Assembly: GCA_903913645.1 (NCBI GenBank)
Contig: CAIWMA010000132.1
Coordinates: 1-52,778, forward strand
DNA length: 52,778 nucleotides
Source of the DNA: an uncultured Bacteroidales bacterium
GTDB lineage: Bacteria; Bacteroidota; Bacteroidia; Bacteroidales; UBA4417
Reading direction: 5' to 3'
The notes beneath the pieces were generated by a model. The model saw nothing but the letters and a program-made list of their open reading frames with translations, searched no databases and was not told where the DNA came from. The position numbers were made by a program, and so were the translations under genes. Below, one piece after another: positions 1-8,668 of the stretch (position 1 is the first letter of the stretch; each line of letters begins with the position of its first letter).

Positions 1-44
1 AAAATAAATAATAAAAATAATAGGAGCAGGCTGATCAGGCGCAT
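1..44 (-). CDS. 5' end of a signal-peptide-bearing protein, cut by the window edge
   Basis: This is too short for the ORF track. On the minus strand an ATG at 44 opens MRLISLLLLFLLFI and runs off the left edge. A basic residue followed by an unbroken hydrophobic stretch is the start of a secretory signal peptide. A TACTTTTG box, matching the Bacteroidota -7 consensus, lies about 20 bases upstream on the same strand, which supports a real gene start. The mature protein is outside the window, so no function can be given. Confidence 0.5.
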   Translation of the reverse strand, partial: MRLISLLLLFLLFI

Positions 45-62
45 AATCTTGGAAATGAATTG

Positions 63-70
63 CAAAAGTA
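63..70 (-). promoter_or_regulatory. Bacteroidota -7 box for the left-edge gene
   Basis: The minus strand reads TACTTTTG, an exact match to TAnnTTTG, just upstream of the partial gene at 1-44. No clear TTG -33 element stands at 19-20 bases; the region there is T-rich. Confidence 0.45.
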
Positions 71-201
71 CCTGTAAATCAATTTGTAAAAAAGTTAATA
101 CTTGTTAACAGGAACTTCCCTGCCACCAGATATGTTCGCATCCGGAAAGGTTCTGATGAAGATTTTTATTAAAAGTTTAGCACGGGAAAAGAAATAAGTG
201 C

Positions 202-678
202 TTATTTCGCTTTCGTCAACACAATACCGATTTCCTCAATCCCTACAGTTTGAATTATGGGTATCAGGTTCTCTATGCTGATCTTGCAAATGCCATTGGC
301 GGCGATATGGATGTCTTTCCAGAGAACCAATCGCGAATCTGGCATGACTCCTTTTGGTTCTGTTATCAACTTACCTTTCTCACGAACCGGGATAGATATT
401 TCGTTTATGCTCTCTTCGCTTTTTGGAGAGGTTAAAATTACATAAACCGGAAGTCTATCAGGTTTAAATTGCTCATTGCAGCGAACAACCAATGTGATAT
501 CATAGCTTTTATTCGGCTCTTTAAGAAGAATATCAAAATGTTTAATATCAAAGCGATCCCAGGTTGAGTTTTTCAATTTCAGGTATTTTTCGAAAACAGG
601 ATCCTTATCGCACGAAATGGAAGAAATTGCGAGTGCACTGAAAAGAATAATGTAGAGAAGCAGTTTTGAACTTTTCAT
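202..678 (-). CDS. gldH: GldH-like gliding-motility lipoprotein
   Basis: A 158-residue exported protein with a short basic start, a hydrophobic run and a Cys at residue 23 (SSISC), giving a lipoprotein-type signal although the residue at -3 is not the usual Leu. The order of motifs resembles the GldH family: an aromatic 'Y..L....W...D' stretch just after the Cys, a middle beta-rich part beginning 'YDITLVVR', a 'LVLWKDIHI' strand, and a C-terminal 'GIEEIGIVL' strand. GldH is an inner-membrane lipoprotein needed for Flavobacterium gliding, but homologs occur widely in Bacteroidota that do not glide. The protein is beta-rich throughout. It is co-oriented with mnmA, 135 bases away. The family call is from remembered sequence pattern, not alignment. 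Confidence 0.6.
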   Translation of the reverse strand: MKSSKLLLYIILFSALAISSISCDKDPVFEKYLKLKNSTWDRFDIKHFDILLKEPNKSYDITLVVRCNEQFKPDRLPVYVILTSPKSEESINEISIPVREKGKLITEPKGVMPDSRLVLWKDIHIAANGICKISIENLIPIIQTVGIEEIGIVLTKAK

Positions 679-813
679 AAAGTTTGATTACTATTTTGCC
701 GAGTACCAAAACCTGGGACAGGAAATTTAAAATTACGAAACTGGATATTGAGACTTGAAACCTGAAATACTGAAACTCATCTTTTATAATTCATCACTCC
801 TATCTCATTCATC

Positions 814-1878
814 CTATTCAATCACCCCGCTCCCGAAGCAAATCCGAGAATCCTTGTCGTAGACAACGCCAAATTGCCCTGCCGCCACTCCCGATACCGG
901 AACCGATGATTGAAGCACATATTTTTCACCGGTTTTTCGAAGAATCCCTTTTGTAAAATCAGGTGTATGCCGTATTTTGAACGTAATTTCGTGATCAACT
1001 GCTTCCTCCGGCCAGGGATTTCCGCTGATAAAATGAAAGTCAGTCAATCCAATCACATCATGGTATTGCGATTCGGGATCATAGCCGTTGGAAACGAAAA
1101 TTGTGTTTTCGACTGAGTCCTTTTTCACCACAAACCACGGTCCGCCGCCCAGGTTAAGTCCTTTGCGCTGACCAATGGTATGAAACCAATACCCTTTGTG
1201 TTTACCAAGAATTTTGCCTGTTTCCAGTTCCACGATCTTGCCTTCTTTTTCGCCTATGTATTTCCGCAGAAAATCTACATAGTTCACTTTCCCAAGGAAA
1301 CATATTCCCTGGCTGTCGCGGCGGTGAGCACTTGGCATATTCTGCTTGTGAGCTATGGCACGAACCTCGCTTTTCATCATATTCCCAACCGGGAACAAAA
1401 GTTTGCTCACTTGTGAGTATGTGATCTGTGCGAGGAAATCAGTCTGGTCTTTAATAGGATCCTTGGCTGCTGTAAGCCAGGTTTTCCCGTCTTCGACCAC
1501 TGTATTGGCATAATGGCCCGTCGAGATTTTATCGAAATCTTTACCCCAGTATTTTTCAAACTCACCGAATTTGATTAACCTATTGCACATCACGTCAGGG
1601 TTTGGCGTAAGCCCTTTACGGACAGCATCGAGCGCATAAGCCATCACATTGTCCCAATATTCTTTATGTAAGGGAACAACCTCCATTTTTAAGCCGTAAT
1701 AATTTGCAAGCCAGGTTGTAAGCTCAATATCTTCTTCGGATGAGCAATCAAGGAAACCTTCATCGTCTTTCATACCAATACGGATATAAAAGATTACCGG
1801 TTCATGGCCTTGCTCCTTGAGTAGATGCAACATAACCGAACTGTCGACGCCTCCCGAAACTAATGCTGCTATATTCAA
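814..1878 (-). CDS. mnmA: tRNA-specific 2-thiouridylase MnmA
   Basis: MnmA adenylates and thiolates U34 of tRNAs for Lys, Glu and Gln in the cytoplasm, giving the s2U part of mnm5s2U. The PP-loop ATP-binding motif SGGVDSS is at residues 8-14. The two catalytic cysteines are both present: Cys98 in TPNPDVMCN and Cys193 in DSQGICFLG. The tRNA-binding segment KDQTDFLAQ lies between them, and the C-terminal beta-barrel domain follows from about residue 205. The length of 354 is normal. The ATG start puts the PP-loop at the expected distance from the N-terminus. It is divergent from the MEMO-AMMECR1 gene, and 137 bases of shared upstream DNA lie between them. Confidence 0.96.
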   Translation of the reverse strand: MNIAALVSGGVDSSVMLHLLKEQGHEPVIFYIRIGMKDDEGFLDCSSEEDIELTTWLANYYGLKMEVVPLHKEYWDNVMAYALDAVRKGLTPNPDVMCNRLIKFGEFEKYWGKDFDKISTGHYANTVVEDGKTWLTAAKDPIKDQTDFLAQITYSQVSKLLFPVGNMMKSEVRAIAHKQNMPSAHRRDSQGICFLGKVNYVDFLRKYIGEKEGKIVELETGKILGKHKGYWFHTIGQRKGLNLGGGPWFVVKKDSVENTIFVSNGYDPESQYHDVIGLTDFHFISGNPWPEEAVDHEITFKIRHTPDFTKGILRKTGEKYVLQSSVPVSGVAAGQFGVVYDKDSRICFGSGVIE

Positions 1879-1960
1879 TGGTTACTTATTATTAGGTGTG
1901 CAAAAATACGATTTTTTAGCGATCTGACCGGATATTAGATAGCCGAAACCACTTGTATGC

Positions 1961-1991
1961 TTGCTTTTTTTAATGAAATTTTGTACTTTTA
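1961..1991 (+). promoter_or_regulatory. Promoter of the AmmeMemoRadiSam gene set
   Basis: TTG at 1961-1963, 20 bases of spacer, then TACTTTTA at 1984-1991, one mismatch from TAnnTTTG. It lies 24 bases before the GTG start at 2016. Confidence 0.55.
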
Positions 1992-2015
1992 TAGTGCTCA
2001 ACAAATTTTCTGATT

Positions 2016-3554
2016 GTGAGACTACTTGGCGTTCACTCAAAAATTATCCTCCTGGCAGTCCTGCTGGCGCTGTATTTTTTCAGTAATTGTCAATCGCATA
2101 CCAATCCGCCAATAACCATGAAAACTCCAGATACCATACCAAGCCGTCAGCCTGCTGTGGCTGGCACTTTTTACCCTGCCGATCCGGCTGAAATTCAGCA
2201 TATGTTAAAAATGTACTTTGCCAAAGCGCCTGTTCATTCCTCCGACAGTGAAGTGATGGCGATCATTTCACCCCATGCGGGATATGTGTTTTCGGGCGAA
2301 GTGGCGGCGGCGGCTTTCAACCAGCTTGATCCTGAAAAGAAATATAAAACCATTTTTATCCTGGGAAGCAGTCACCGGAATTCATTCGCCGGAGCATCCG
2401 TTTACAGCATCGGAAATTATAGCACACCGCTTGGAATTGTGAAAAGCGATCTCGAAATCGCGCAGAAACTGGCAGCTGAAAATAAGGTCCTGGCTTTCGA
2501 TCCTCAGTATCATAAATCAGAGCATAGCATTGAAGTCCAGATCCCTTTTCTCCAATATTTTTTAAAAAAAGACTTCAAAATTGTGCCAATCCTTTTAGGT
2601 ACACAGGACCCGTCGATTTGCAAACAAATTGCAAAAGCATTAAAACCCTATTTTTTACCTGGAAATCTCTTTGTGATCAGCACTGATTTTTCGCACTATC
2701 CGGCATATAGGGATGCTATTATCACTGATCACCAGGTTGGAGATGCGATAGTGACCAACAATCCGAATAAATTTCTGAATGCTGTGGAAAGCTGTACCGG
2801 GAAAAATATTGAACACCTTGCAACGGGCTGTTGTTCGTGGCCTTCTGTATTAACCTTGATGTATCTCACCGAAGAAATGAAAGGAATTGCATTTAAAAAG
2901 GTTTTATATAAAAATTCAGGCGATTCGCAATATGGTGAAATGGACAGAGTAGTCGGATATTATGCCCTCAGCGTATTAAAGGAAAAACAGAACACGATGG
3001 CATTGTCTGATTCAGACAGGAACGTACTGCTGCAGATTGCCCGTAACACTATAAACACATATATTCAGGAAAGCCAGACTTCAACCGTTGACAGCGAATC
3101 TTTATCAACAACTTTACTTAGCAAGGCAGGTGCTTTTGTAACATTAAAAAAAGCGGGTGAACTTCGTGGTTGTATCGGTCACTTTGAAGCAGATAAACCA
3201 CTTTATAAGATTGTTCAGCAAATGGCGATTGCTGCTGCTACGCAGGATTACCGTTTCGATGCTGTAAATGCTTCTGAATTGAAGCAGGTTGACATCGAAA
3301 TTTCGGTGCTTACACCCATGCAGAAAATAAGCAATGTCAATACTATCAAACTTGGCATTGATGGCATTTATATCAGGAAAGGAAGCAGGAGTGGTACTTT
3401 TTTACCTCAGGTAGCCACCGAAACGCACTGGAACCTGGAAGAATTCCTGGGTCACTGTGCCCGTGATAAAGCCGGGATCGGATGGGAAGGATGGAAAGAT
3501 AAGGATGCTGAAATATTTGTTTACCAGGCATTTGTGTTTGGTGAAAAAGAATAG
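2016..3554 (+). CDS. MEMO1-family / AMMECR1 fusion lipoprotein (AmmeMemoRadiSam proteins B and A)
   Basis: The GTG start gives a 512-residue protein. Residues 1-25 form a basic then hydrophobic segment ending in FFSNC, a lipoprotein-type signal. The MEMO domain spans about residues 45-325: PHAGYVFSG (His87), GSSH (His120), SEHSIEVQIPFLQ, STDFSH and a TGCC segment (Cys272) match the fold's metal-site positions. The AMMECR1 domain follows from about residue 333, with its signature LRGCIG at 383-388. In other genomes A and B are often separate cytosolic proteins next to a radical SAM enzyme, which here is two genes downstream. The system's reaction is unknown; animal MEMO1 binds redox metals. 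The next gene starts 22 bases on, which indicates an operon. An internal ATG at residue 35 would remove the signal, but the promoter and continuous coding favour the GTG. Confidence 0.88.
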   Translation: MRLLGVHSKIILLAVLLALYFFSNCQSHTNPPITMKTPDTIPSRQPAVAGTFYPADPAEIQHMLKMYFAKAPVHSSDSEVMAIISPHAGYVFSGEVAAAAFNQLDPEKKYKTIFILGSSHRNSFAGASVYSIGNYSTPLGIVKSDLEIAQKLAAENKVLAFDPQYHKSEHSIEVQIPFLQYFLKKDFKIVPILLGTQDPSICKQIAKALKPYFLPGNLFVISTDFSHYPAYRDAIITDHQVGDAIVTNNPNKFLNAVESCTGKNIEHLATGCCSWPSVLTLMYLTEEMKGIAFKKVLYKNSGDSQYGEMDRVVGYYALSVLKEKQNTMALSDSDRNVLLQIARNTINTYIQESQTSTVDSESLSTTLLSKAGAFVTLKKAGELRGCIGHFEADKPLYKIVQQMAIAAATQDYRFDAVNASELKQVDIEISVLTPMQKISNVNTIKLGIDGIYIRKGSRSGTFLPQVATETHWNLEEFLGHCARDKAGIGWEGWKDKDAEIFVYQAFVFGEKE

Positions 3555-3576
3555 CTATTATTTTTGAATCATAAAA

Positions 3577-6150
3577 ATGCCGGATACTCCCTATTCCATC
3601 GTAACTATCAGCACTATATGCCTGTTGTTTTATGGCTTGTCCGTCGCATTAGTAAAGTTTGAAATCATTTCCATTGCCTTTCAGCGAAAATTCTGGAACA
3701 CCTTGCTGTTGCTGGCTATAACCGTAGCTGGCAGCCTTGGATTGTTATTCGCAATTACAGTAAATTTCAAAATTGATCTTTCCATTGCCGACAGCCTCCT
3801 GGTATGGCATGTCGATTTTGGAATTGCACTTTTCCTGATTTCTGTATTTCATTTTTCATGGCATTTAAAATATTATTTGTCTGTTTTTGATAAACCTGAC
3901 AAAGCCAGCCAGGAATTTGATGATTCAATTGTCAAACCACTTTCAAATCTGCCAGGTAACAGGCCAGAGTTTAATTTAAAATGGCTTCCATTCAGCCTTG
4001 GCTTTACTGCCATGGCCACGCAGCTTATCCTGATCCGCGAGTTTTTGTCCGTTTTTAATGGAAACGAACTCGTAATTGGCATTGTACTCGCAAACTGGAT
4101 GTTACTAACAGGATTTGGAGCGCTCATGAATAGAAAAGCTAAAAATCCAGCAACTTTGCAAGGAATCATGGCAGGTTTATTCACATTGGCAATCATTCCG
4201 GTGATAACGCTTTTCCTGCTTTACCGGTTACGGAATATCGTACTTCCGGTTGGCGGTACTCCAGGCTTAGGCGAAATACTGGTTGGAACAAGCTTATTAC
4301 TGGCTCCTTTCTGCCTGCTATCAGGCTTGCTTTTCAGTGCAGTGAGCCACTATTTGTCGCATACGCTTACCGAAAATGCAATCAGCCTCACCTACGGATG
4401 GGAAACATTGGGAAGCATTGCCTCTGGCATATTATGCAGCCTTATTCTTGTTTTCATATTCGAACCATTTCAGAACCTGGCCATTATTCTTTTGCTCAAC
4501 AGCGTGATCCTTTTCCTGATTAGCAGAAAAGAGATTTTCGGGATCCGGAAAAAATTCCTCTTGTATCTTGCTGTTGCTGTTATAATTGCATTTGCTACCC
4601 TGGTTTCGGACCTGGATAAAACGGCTTTGCAATTTCTTTTCCCCGATCAGGAAATCGTTTCATTTAATGACACTCCTTATGGAAAACTTGTTGTGACAGA
4701 GAACGCAGGTCAGCTGAACATTTTTGAGAATAACACACTTCTTTTTACCACAAATAATCTAACTACGAACGAGGAAACGGTTCATTTCGCGTTGCTTCAG
4801 CGCCCGATTAATGGAAATGTCCTGCTTGTTGGCGGAGGAATATCGGGAGTGGCGGAAGAATGTTTAAAGTATCCGCTTAAGAGGCTCGACTGTTTGGAAA
4901 TCAATCCAGGGATCCAGGTAATTGGGAAATTATTCCATCTTTTGCCGAAAGATAAACGTTTTAAAATGCATATTGGTGATCCGCGCCTGCTTGTGAAAAA
5001 CATGTCGCAGGAAAAGGATCGGCTGCATTCTTTAAAGCAGCTAACAAAACAGGATATCGATACTTTTTCTTACGATGCAATTATCCTTAACCTTCCGGAG
5101 CCGTCGACTCTTCAGATCAACAGATTTTATGCGCTCGAATTTTTACAAATACTTAAATCCGTTCTCGTTGAAAACGGCATTGTTACACTCAGCCTTATCC
5201 CCACTCCTGATTATATGGGAAGCGACGCTTTAAAAGTTCAATCCACGATGTATAATACAATGAAAGAAGTTTTTCGGAATGTTTTGGTGATTCCCGGAGA
5301 GAAAAATTACTTCCTGGCGTCCGATGGAGCTTTAACTTCTGCTGTTTCATTTCTTGGTAAGAGCCGGGGAATACCGACCGAATATGTAAATGAATTTTAT
5401 CTTGATAATGTTTCGCTGAAGGAGCGTTCGGATAAAATCATGAAGCGGATTTCAGTTGAAGCACCTTTAAACCGTGACTTCGAACCGGTGGCTTGTTACA
5501 GGCAATTTAACTATTGGCTTAGTTACCCCGGAAACGCTGGTATCTATGTTGTTATTTTACCTGTTATCCTGGTATTATTATTTACCGGATTTCGTTCCGG
5601 CGGGATAACTGTGGCTTTGTTTTCAGCTGGGTTTAGTTCGTTTTCACTTGAAGTCATCCTGATATTAACTTTCCAGGTTTTATATGGCTACGTTTACGTG
5701 ATGACTGGAATATTCATTACCCTGTTTATGGCTGGACTAGCCATTGGCTTGTTTTTAACAAAGAGATTCTATAAAAGAGTTACATATCATTCGCTGATAA
5801 AACTACAGCTCACTTCTGTGTTTCTGGTCTTGGTATGCCTGGCCGGAATTTACTTTTTCAGGCTTTTTCAACTCTCAATAATATTAATGCACTTTCTTTT
5901 CAGTTTGCTTATTGTCAGCATAGCGATTGTAACAGGTACCCAGTTTCATATCACATCAGTTTTAAAAACCGGCGAAATCAATAAGGTTGCTGCTACAAAC
6001 TATTCCGCGGAACTGGCAGGTTCAGCAACAGGAGCGATAATAATTAATGCCTGGATTGTACCTTCTTTTGGTTTAATAGCTTCTCTCATAGTAGTTTCTG
6101 TTGTTAGTGTGTCGGGCATAATTCTCATGCTGCTAAAAAAGCAGGCATAA
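3577..6150 (+). CDS. Polytopic membrane protein with spermidine-synthase-like domain
   Basis: An 857-residue protein. Several hydrophobic spans fill residues 1-345, including a segment starting 'MATQLILIREFLSVFNGNE' that is typical of membrane 'spermidine synthase' proteins. A Rossmann methyltransferase-like domain spans roughly 360-620, with the nucleotide loop VLLVGGGISG near 415 and the acidic LDCLEINPG near 438. More membrane spans run from about 655 to the end. In true aminopropyltransferases a catalytic Asp stands in a D-S-S-D-P segment. Here the matching place reads YDAIILNLPEPS, without that Asp, so polyamine synthesis is unlikely. It sits between the MEMO-AMMECR1 and radical SAM genes on the same strand, which suggests a role in that system. 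The real reaction is not known. Confidence 0.75.
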   Translation: MPDTPYSIVTISTICLLFYGLSVALVKFEIISIAFQRKFWNTLLLLAITVAGSLGLLFAITVNFKIDLSIADSLLVWHVDFGIALFLISVFHFSWHLKYYLSVFDKPDKASQEFDDSIVKPLSNLPGNRPEFNLKWLPFSLGFTAMATQLILIREFLSVFNGNELVIGIVLANWMLLTGFGALMNRKAKNPATLQGIMAGLFTLAIIPVITLFLLYRLRNIVLPVGGTPGLGEILVGTSLLLAPFCLLSGLLFSAVSHYLSHTLTENAISLTYGWETLGSIASGILCSLILVFIFEPFQNLAIILLLNSVILFLISRKEIFGIRKKFLLYLAVAVIIAFATLVSDLDKTALQFLFPDQEIVSFNDTPYGKLVVTENAGQLNIFENNTLLFTTNNLTTNEETVHFALLQRPINGNVLLVGGGISGVAEECLKYPLKRLDCLEINPGIQVIGKLFHLLPKDKRFKMHIGDPRLLVKNMSQEKDRLHSLKQLTKQDIDTFSYDAIILNLPEPSTLQINRFYALEFLQILKSVLVENGIVTLSLIPTPDYMGSDALKVQSTMYNTMKEVFRNVLVIPGEKNYFLASDGALTSAVSFLGKSRGIPTEYVNEFYLDNVSLKERSDKIMKRISVEAPLNRDFEPVACYRQFNYWLSYPGNAGIYVVILPVILVLLFTGFRSGGITVALFSAGFSSFSLEVILILTFQVLYGYVYVMTGIFITLFMAGLAIGLFLTKRFYKRVTYHSLIKLQLTSVFLVLVCLAGIYFFRLFQLSIILMHFLFSLLIVSIAIVTGTQFHITSVLKTGEINKVAATNYSAELAGSATGAIIINAWIVPSFGLIASLIVVSVVSVSGIILMLLKKQA

Positions 6151-6197
6151 ATCAGTTTTTTATTTGCATAACGAACACAAAAAACTAACATATGTTG

Positions 6198-6205
6198 TAC
6201 TTTTG
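6198..6205 (+). promoter_or_regulatory. Bacteroidota -7 box before the radical SAM gene
   Basis: TACTTTTG matches TAnnTTTG exactly, 23 bases before the ATG at 6229. The -33 region lacks a clear TTG. It suggests the radical SAM gene can also be transcribed on its own. Confidence 0.45.
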
Positions 6206-6228
6206 TATAAGTTTCATGCTAATCAGCG

Positions 6229-7362
6229 ATGAACAGACGGACATTTATTAGCACAGGCATTGTTTCAGCAGCCTGCCTGATTTGTAAGAACCACATACTT
6301 ATGGCTGGAATAAATGAATTTTCTCAAGTCCCTCTTGAAAGTGCCGTGTGGAAATGGAGTCGTGAGGCTTACCACTATAAAGTTACGGCACGTGGCGTTG
6401 AATGCACCAACTGCCCCAACCAATGCACGCTTAAACGCATGGAAACCAGCAAATGCCGCAACCGCATCAATGTAAAGGACAAACTTTACTCCATTGCTTA
6501 TGGCAATCCATGTGCAGTACATATCGATCCGATAGAAAAGAAGCCATTTTTCCATTTTCTTCCTGCCTCAACAGCATTTTCTATTGCAACTGCCGGGTGC
6601 AATTTCGCCTGTCTGAATTGCCAGAACTGGGAAATATCGCAGAAAAGTCCGAAAGAAACAGAGAACATGGATCTTATGCCGGCGAAGGTGATTGATGCAT
6701 GCCTGAAAAATAGTTGCGAAAGTATTGCTTATACCTATTCCGAACCTACAGTTTCCTACGAATACGTTTACGATACCGCCAGGTTAGCCCGTGCAAGCGG
6801 AATTAAAAACGTCTATAAATCAAATGGATACATTAACGAGCCACCCCTCAGGATGTTATGCAAATACCTTGATGCTGCCAATATTGACCTGAAAGGATTT
6901 ACTGAGGACACGTATCTTAAACTAAGTTCAGGAAAACTTGCACCTGTTTTACGAACGCTGCAAGTTTTAAAGGAAGAAGGCGTCTGGTTAGAGATCACAA
7001 ACCTTGTTATCCCATCGTGGACTGACAATATGAAAACCATTCGCGATATGTGTAAATGGTTAGTTTTCAATAAAATGGATGATACACCCTTGCATTTCAG
7101 CCGTTTTTCGCCTTTATATAAATTAACGCAGTTGCCCGCTACGCCATTGCTCACTTTACAAAGGGCGCGGGATACAGCTCAGAACGCAGGCATGAAGTAC
7201 GTTTACGTCGGAAACGTGCCCTGCTCAAACCTCGAGAATACCACTTGCCCGAAATGCAGAAAAACCGTTGTGGAGAGAAAAGGTTTCAGGGTAATTCAAA
7301 ACAATGTTACAGGTGGCAACTGCAGGTTTTGCGGGGAGAAAATCGCGGGAATATGGAACTGA
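6229..7362 (+). CDS. AmmeMemoRadiSam system radical SAM enzyme, with Tat-like signal
   Basis: A 377-residue radical SAM protein. The [4Fe-4S] motif CxxxCxxC is C124, C128, C131 in GCNFACLNC. Before it lies a cysteine-rich block (C59, C62, C66, C76) and after it, at the C-terminus, two CxxC pairs (CPKC and CRFC) that look like a zinc ribbon. This layout matches the AmmeMemoRadiSam radical SAM family and resembles pyruvate-formate-lyase activating enzymes. The N-terminus reads MNRRTFIST followed by a hydrophobic stretch, which resembles a twin-arginine (Tat) signal, the route for folded iron-sulfur proteins. If real, the enzyme is exported like its MEMO-AMMECR1 partner. The gene is 78 bases after the membrane protein gene and converges on iadA. 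Substrate unknown. Confidence 0.85.
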   Translation: MNRRTFISTGIVSAACLICKNHILMAGINEFSQVPLESAVWKWSREAYHYKVTARGVECTNCPNQCTLKRMETSKCRNRINVKDKLYSIAYGNPCAVHIDPIEKKPFFHFLPASTAFSIATAGCNFACLNCQNWEISQKSPKETENMDLMPAKVIDACLKNSCESIAYTYSEPTVSYEYVYDTARLARASGIKNVYKSNGYINEPPLRMLCKYLDAANIDLKGFTEDTYLKLSSGKLAPVLRTLQVLKEEGVWLEITNLVIPSWTDNMKTIRDMCKWLVFNKMDDTPLHFSRFSPLYKLTQLPATPLLTLQRARDTAQNAGMKYVYVGNVPCSNLENTTCPKCRKTVVERKGFRVIQNNVTGGNCRFCGEKIAGIWN

Positions 7363-7444
7363 CAGGAATAAAACAAGATATCTGATACCAAAATTTGATA
7401 TCAAAAACTATGATAGGCTAATCAAATGTAACCAGATTCCAGGC

Positions 7445-8572
7445 TTATTTCACCATTTTCCCGTTCGCCATAAGGTGAACGATATTGAACGAAGGATCTA
7501 AAATAAGAATATCGGCATCGAAACCCTCCTGAATATATCCCTTCCCGGTCAGTTTCAAAATATCGGCAGGGTTCGAAGTAGCAACCTGCAAGGCAATTTC
7601 CAATGGAATTCCATCCTCGGTAACGGCTTCTTTAATTTCCCTGAGAATAGAATCAGGCAAACCCATTTCCATCTTAATCAGTTTGCCGGTTTCGGGATCA
7701 AATCCCGGCAACGATCCACAAGCATCTGAGGTAAATGTAATATGCTTGATGGGCACACCGCTTTCGAGAAGCAGTTTTAGTGCTTTTGAAGGTTTGATTT
7801 CTTCGTCCATATAATACGGATACGAACTGGTAGTAATATCCACATACCCTTTTTTACCATATTCCTTAGCGTCTTCAAAAATATAGTCGTTCCGGTTGCA
7901 ATGCGTTGGAATAAACTGTTTGTAGCCCATTTCGCTGTTAGCCACTATATCGTGTAATGGTTTGAACGGATTGCGGGCATCACCCATATGCATATTTATG
8001 ATTCCGGCTTTACCGCCAATCATTCCGGCAACGCGGGCATGGCCGGTTAATTTTGACAATTCGTCAATAGTCGGAACCGAGGAACGATGGTCGGAAATAG
8101 CGATTTCCCCAACGCCTATTATTTCTTCGAAAAGGGTTATGTCGCGCATAATATCGCCGGCAATGTTTGGAGGTGGCACCTGGTAAGCACCGGTATACAT
8201 CCATGCCGACATACCTTTTGCTTTTATACTTTTCACTTTCATCAACACACTTTCCACGCTTCGTGTAATTCCGTCGGTTCCAAGGCAACCAATAACGGTT
8301 GTTACTCCGGCATCAATCATCATGCTAATTTCAAGTTCAGGCATACGACTAGCCGGGCCACCTTCGCCGCCACCACCGGTAATATGAACATGAGAGTCGA
8401 TCAGGCCGGGCACAAGGCTCAGCCCCTCACATTCAACCACCTTAATATCAATGTCTTGCGGCGCATCGATATGATCCTGAATAACAAGGATGGATTTTCC
8501 GCCGACAAGTATATCTTTCTTCCCGATATATTGCGGGTTGTAAACGAATGCATTCTTTATCAGAGTAAGCAT
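7445..8572 (-). CDS. iadA: Isoaspartyl dipeptidase (beta-aspartyl peptidase), zinc-dependent
   Basis: IadA hydrolyses beta-Asp-X dipeptides in the cytoplasm. It belongs to the amidohydrolase superfamily with a binuclear zinc site. The residues match E. coli IadA: His61 and His63 in HVHITGGGGEGG, the GVGEIAISDHRS strand around 153-164, His195 in NMHMGD, His224 in PTHCNRN, and Asp283 in FTSDACGS. The 375-residue length is normal and there is no signal peptide. It faces away from the first cyanophycinase gene across 96 bases. Cyanophycinase releases beta-Asp-Arg, the kind of substrate IadA accepts, so the pairing points to a complete cyanophycin breakdown route. It converges with the radical SAM gene. 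Confidence 0.92.
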   Translation of the reverse strand: MLTLIKNAFVYNPQYIGKKDILVGGKSILVIQDHIDAPQDIDIKVVECEGLSLVPGLIDSHVHITGGGGEGGPASRMPELEISMMIDAGVTTVIGCLGTDGITRSVESVLMKVKSIKAKGMSAWMYTGAYQVPPPNIAGDIMRDITLFEEIIGVGEIAISDHRSSVPTIDELSKLTGHARVAGMIGGKAGIINMHMGDARNPFKPLHDIVANSEMGYKQFIPTHCNRNDYIFEDAKEYGKKGYVDITTSSYPYYMDEEIKPSKALKLLLESGVPIKHITFTSDACGSLPGFDPETGKLIKMEMGLPDSILREIKEAVTEDGIPLEIALQVATSNPADILKLTGKGYIQEGFDADILILDPSFNIVHLMANGKMVK

Positions 8573-8608
8573 ACAAAAAGTTTTTATAAATATTTTCTGA
8601 TAAAATTA

Positions 8609-8641
8609 TTGATTTTTTTAATACTATTTTACTTAATTTCG
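8609..8641 (+). promoter_or_regulatory. Promoter-like element in the iadA/cyanophycinase divergent region
   Basis: TTG at 8609-8611, 22 bases, then TAATTTCG at 8634-8641 (one mismatch from TAnnTTTG), 27 bases before the cyanophycinase start at 8669. The 96-base AT-rich gap must hold promoters for both directions. I could not pick a clear box for iadA. No regulator gene is beside the locus. Confidence 0.4.
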
Positions 8642-8668
8642 TTTACTCAATTTTATTCAGTTCTTACT

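Noticed and set aside
3577-6150. A polyamine synthesis operon linked to arginine from cyanophycin
   Set aside because: The catalytic Asp of aminopropyltransferases is missing and no arginine or ornithine decarboxylase is present.
7363-7444. TTTGATATCAAA palindrome as terminator or operator between the radical SAM gene and iadA
   Set aside because: Short, AT-rich self-complementary sequence without a U-tract; could arise by chance.
8087-8668. The upstream part of ORF 8087..10633 as coding sequence
   Set aside because: It is antisense to iadA until 8572 and then runs through the promoter region; the signal peptide starts at 8669.
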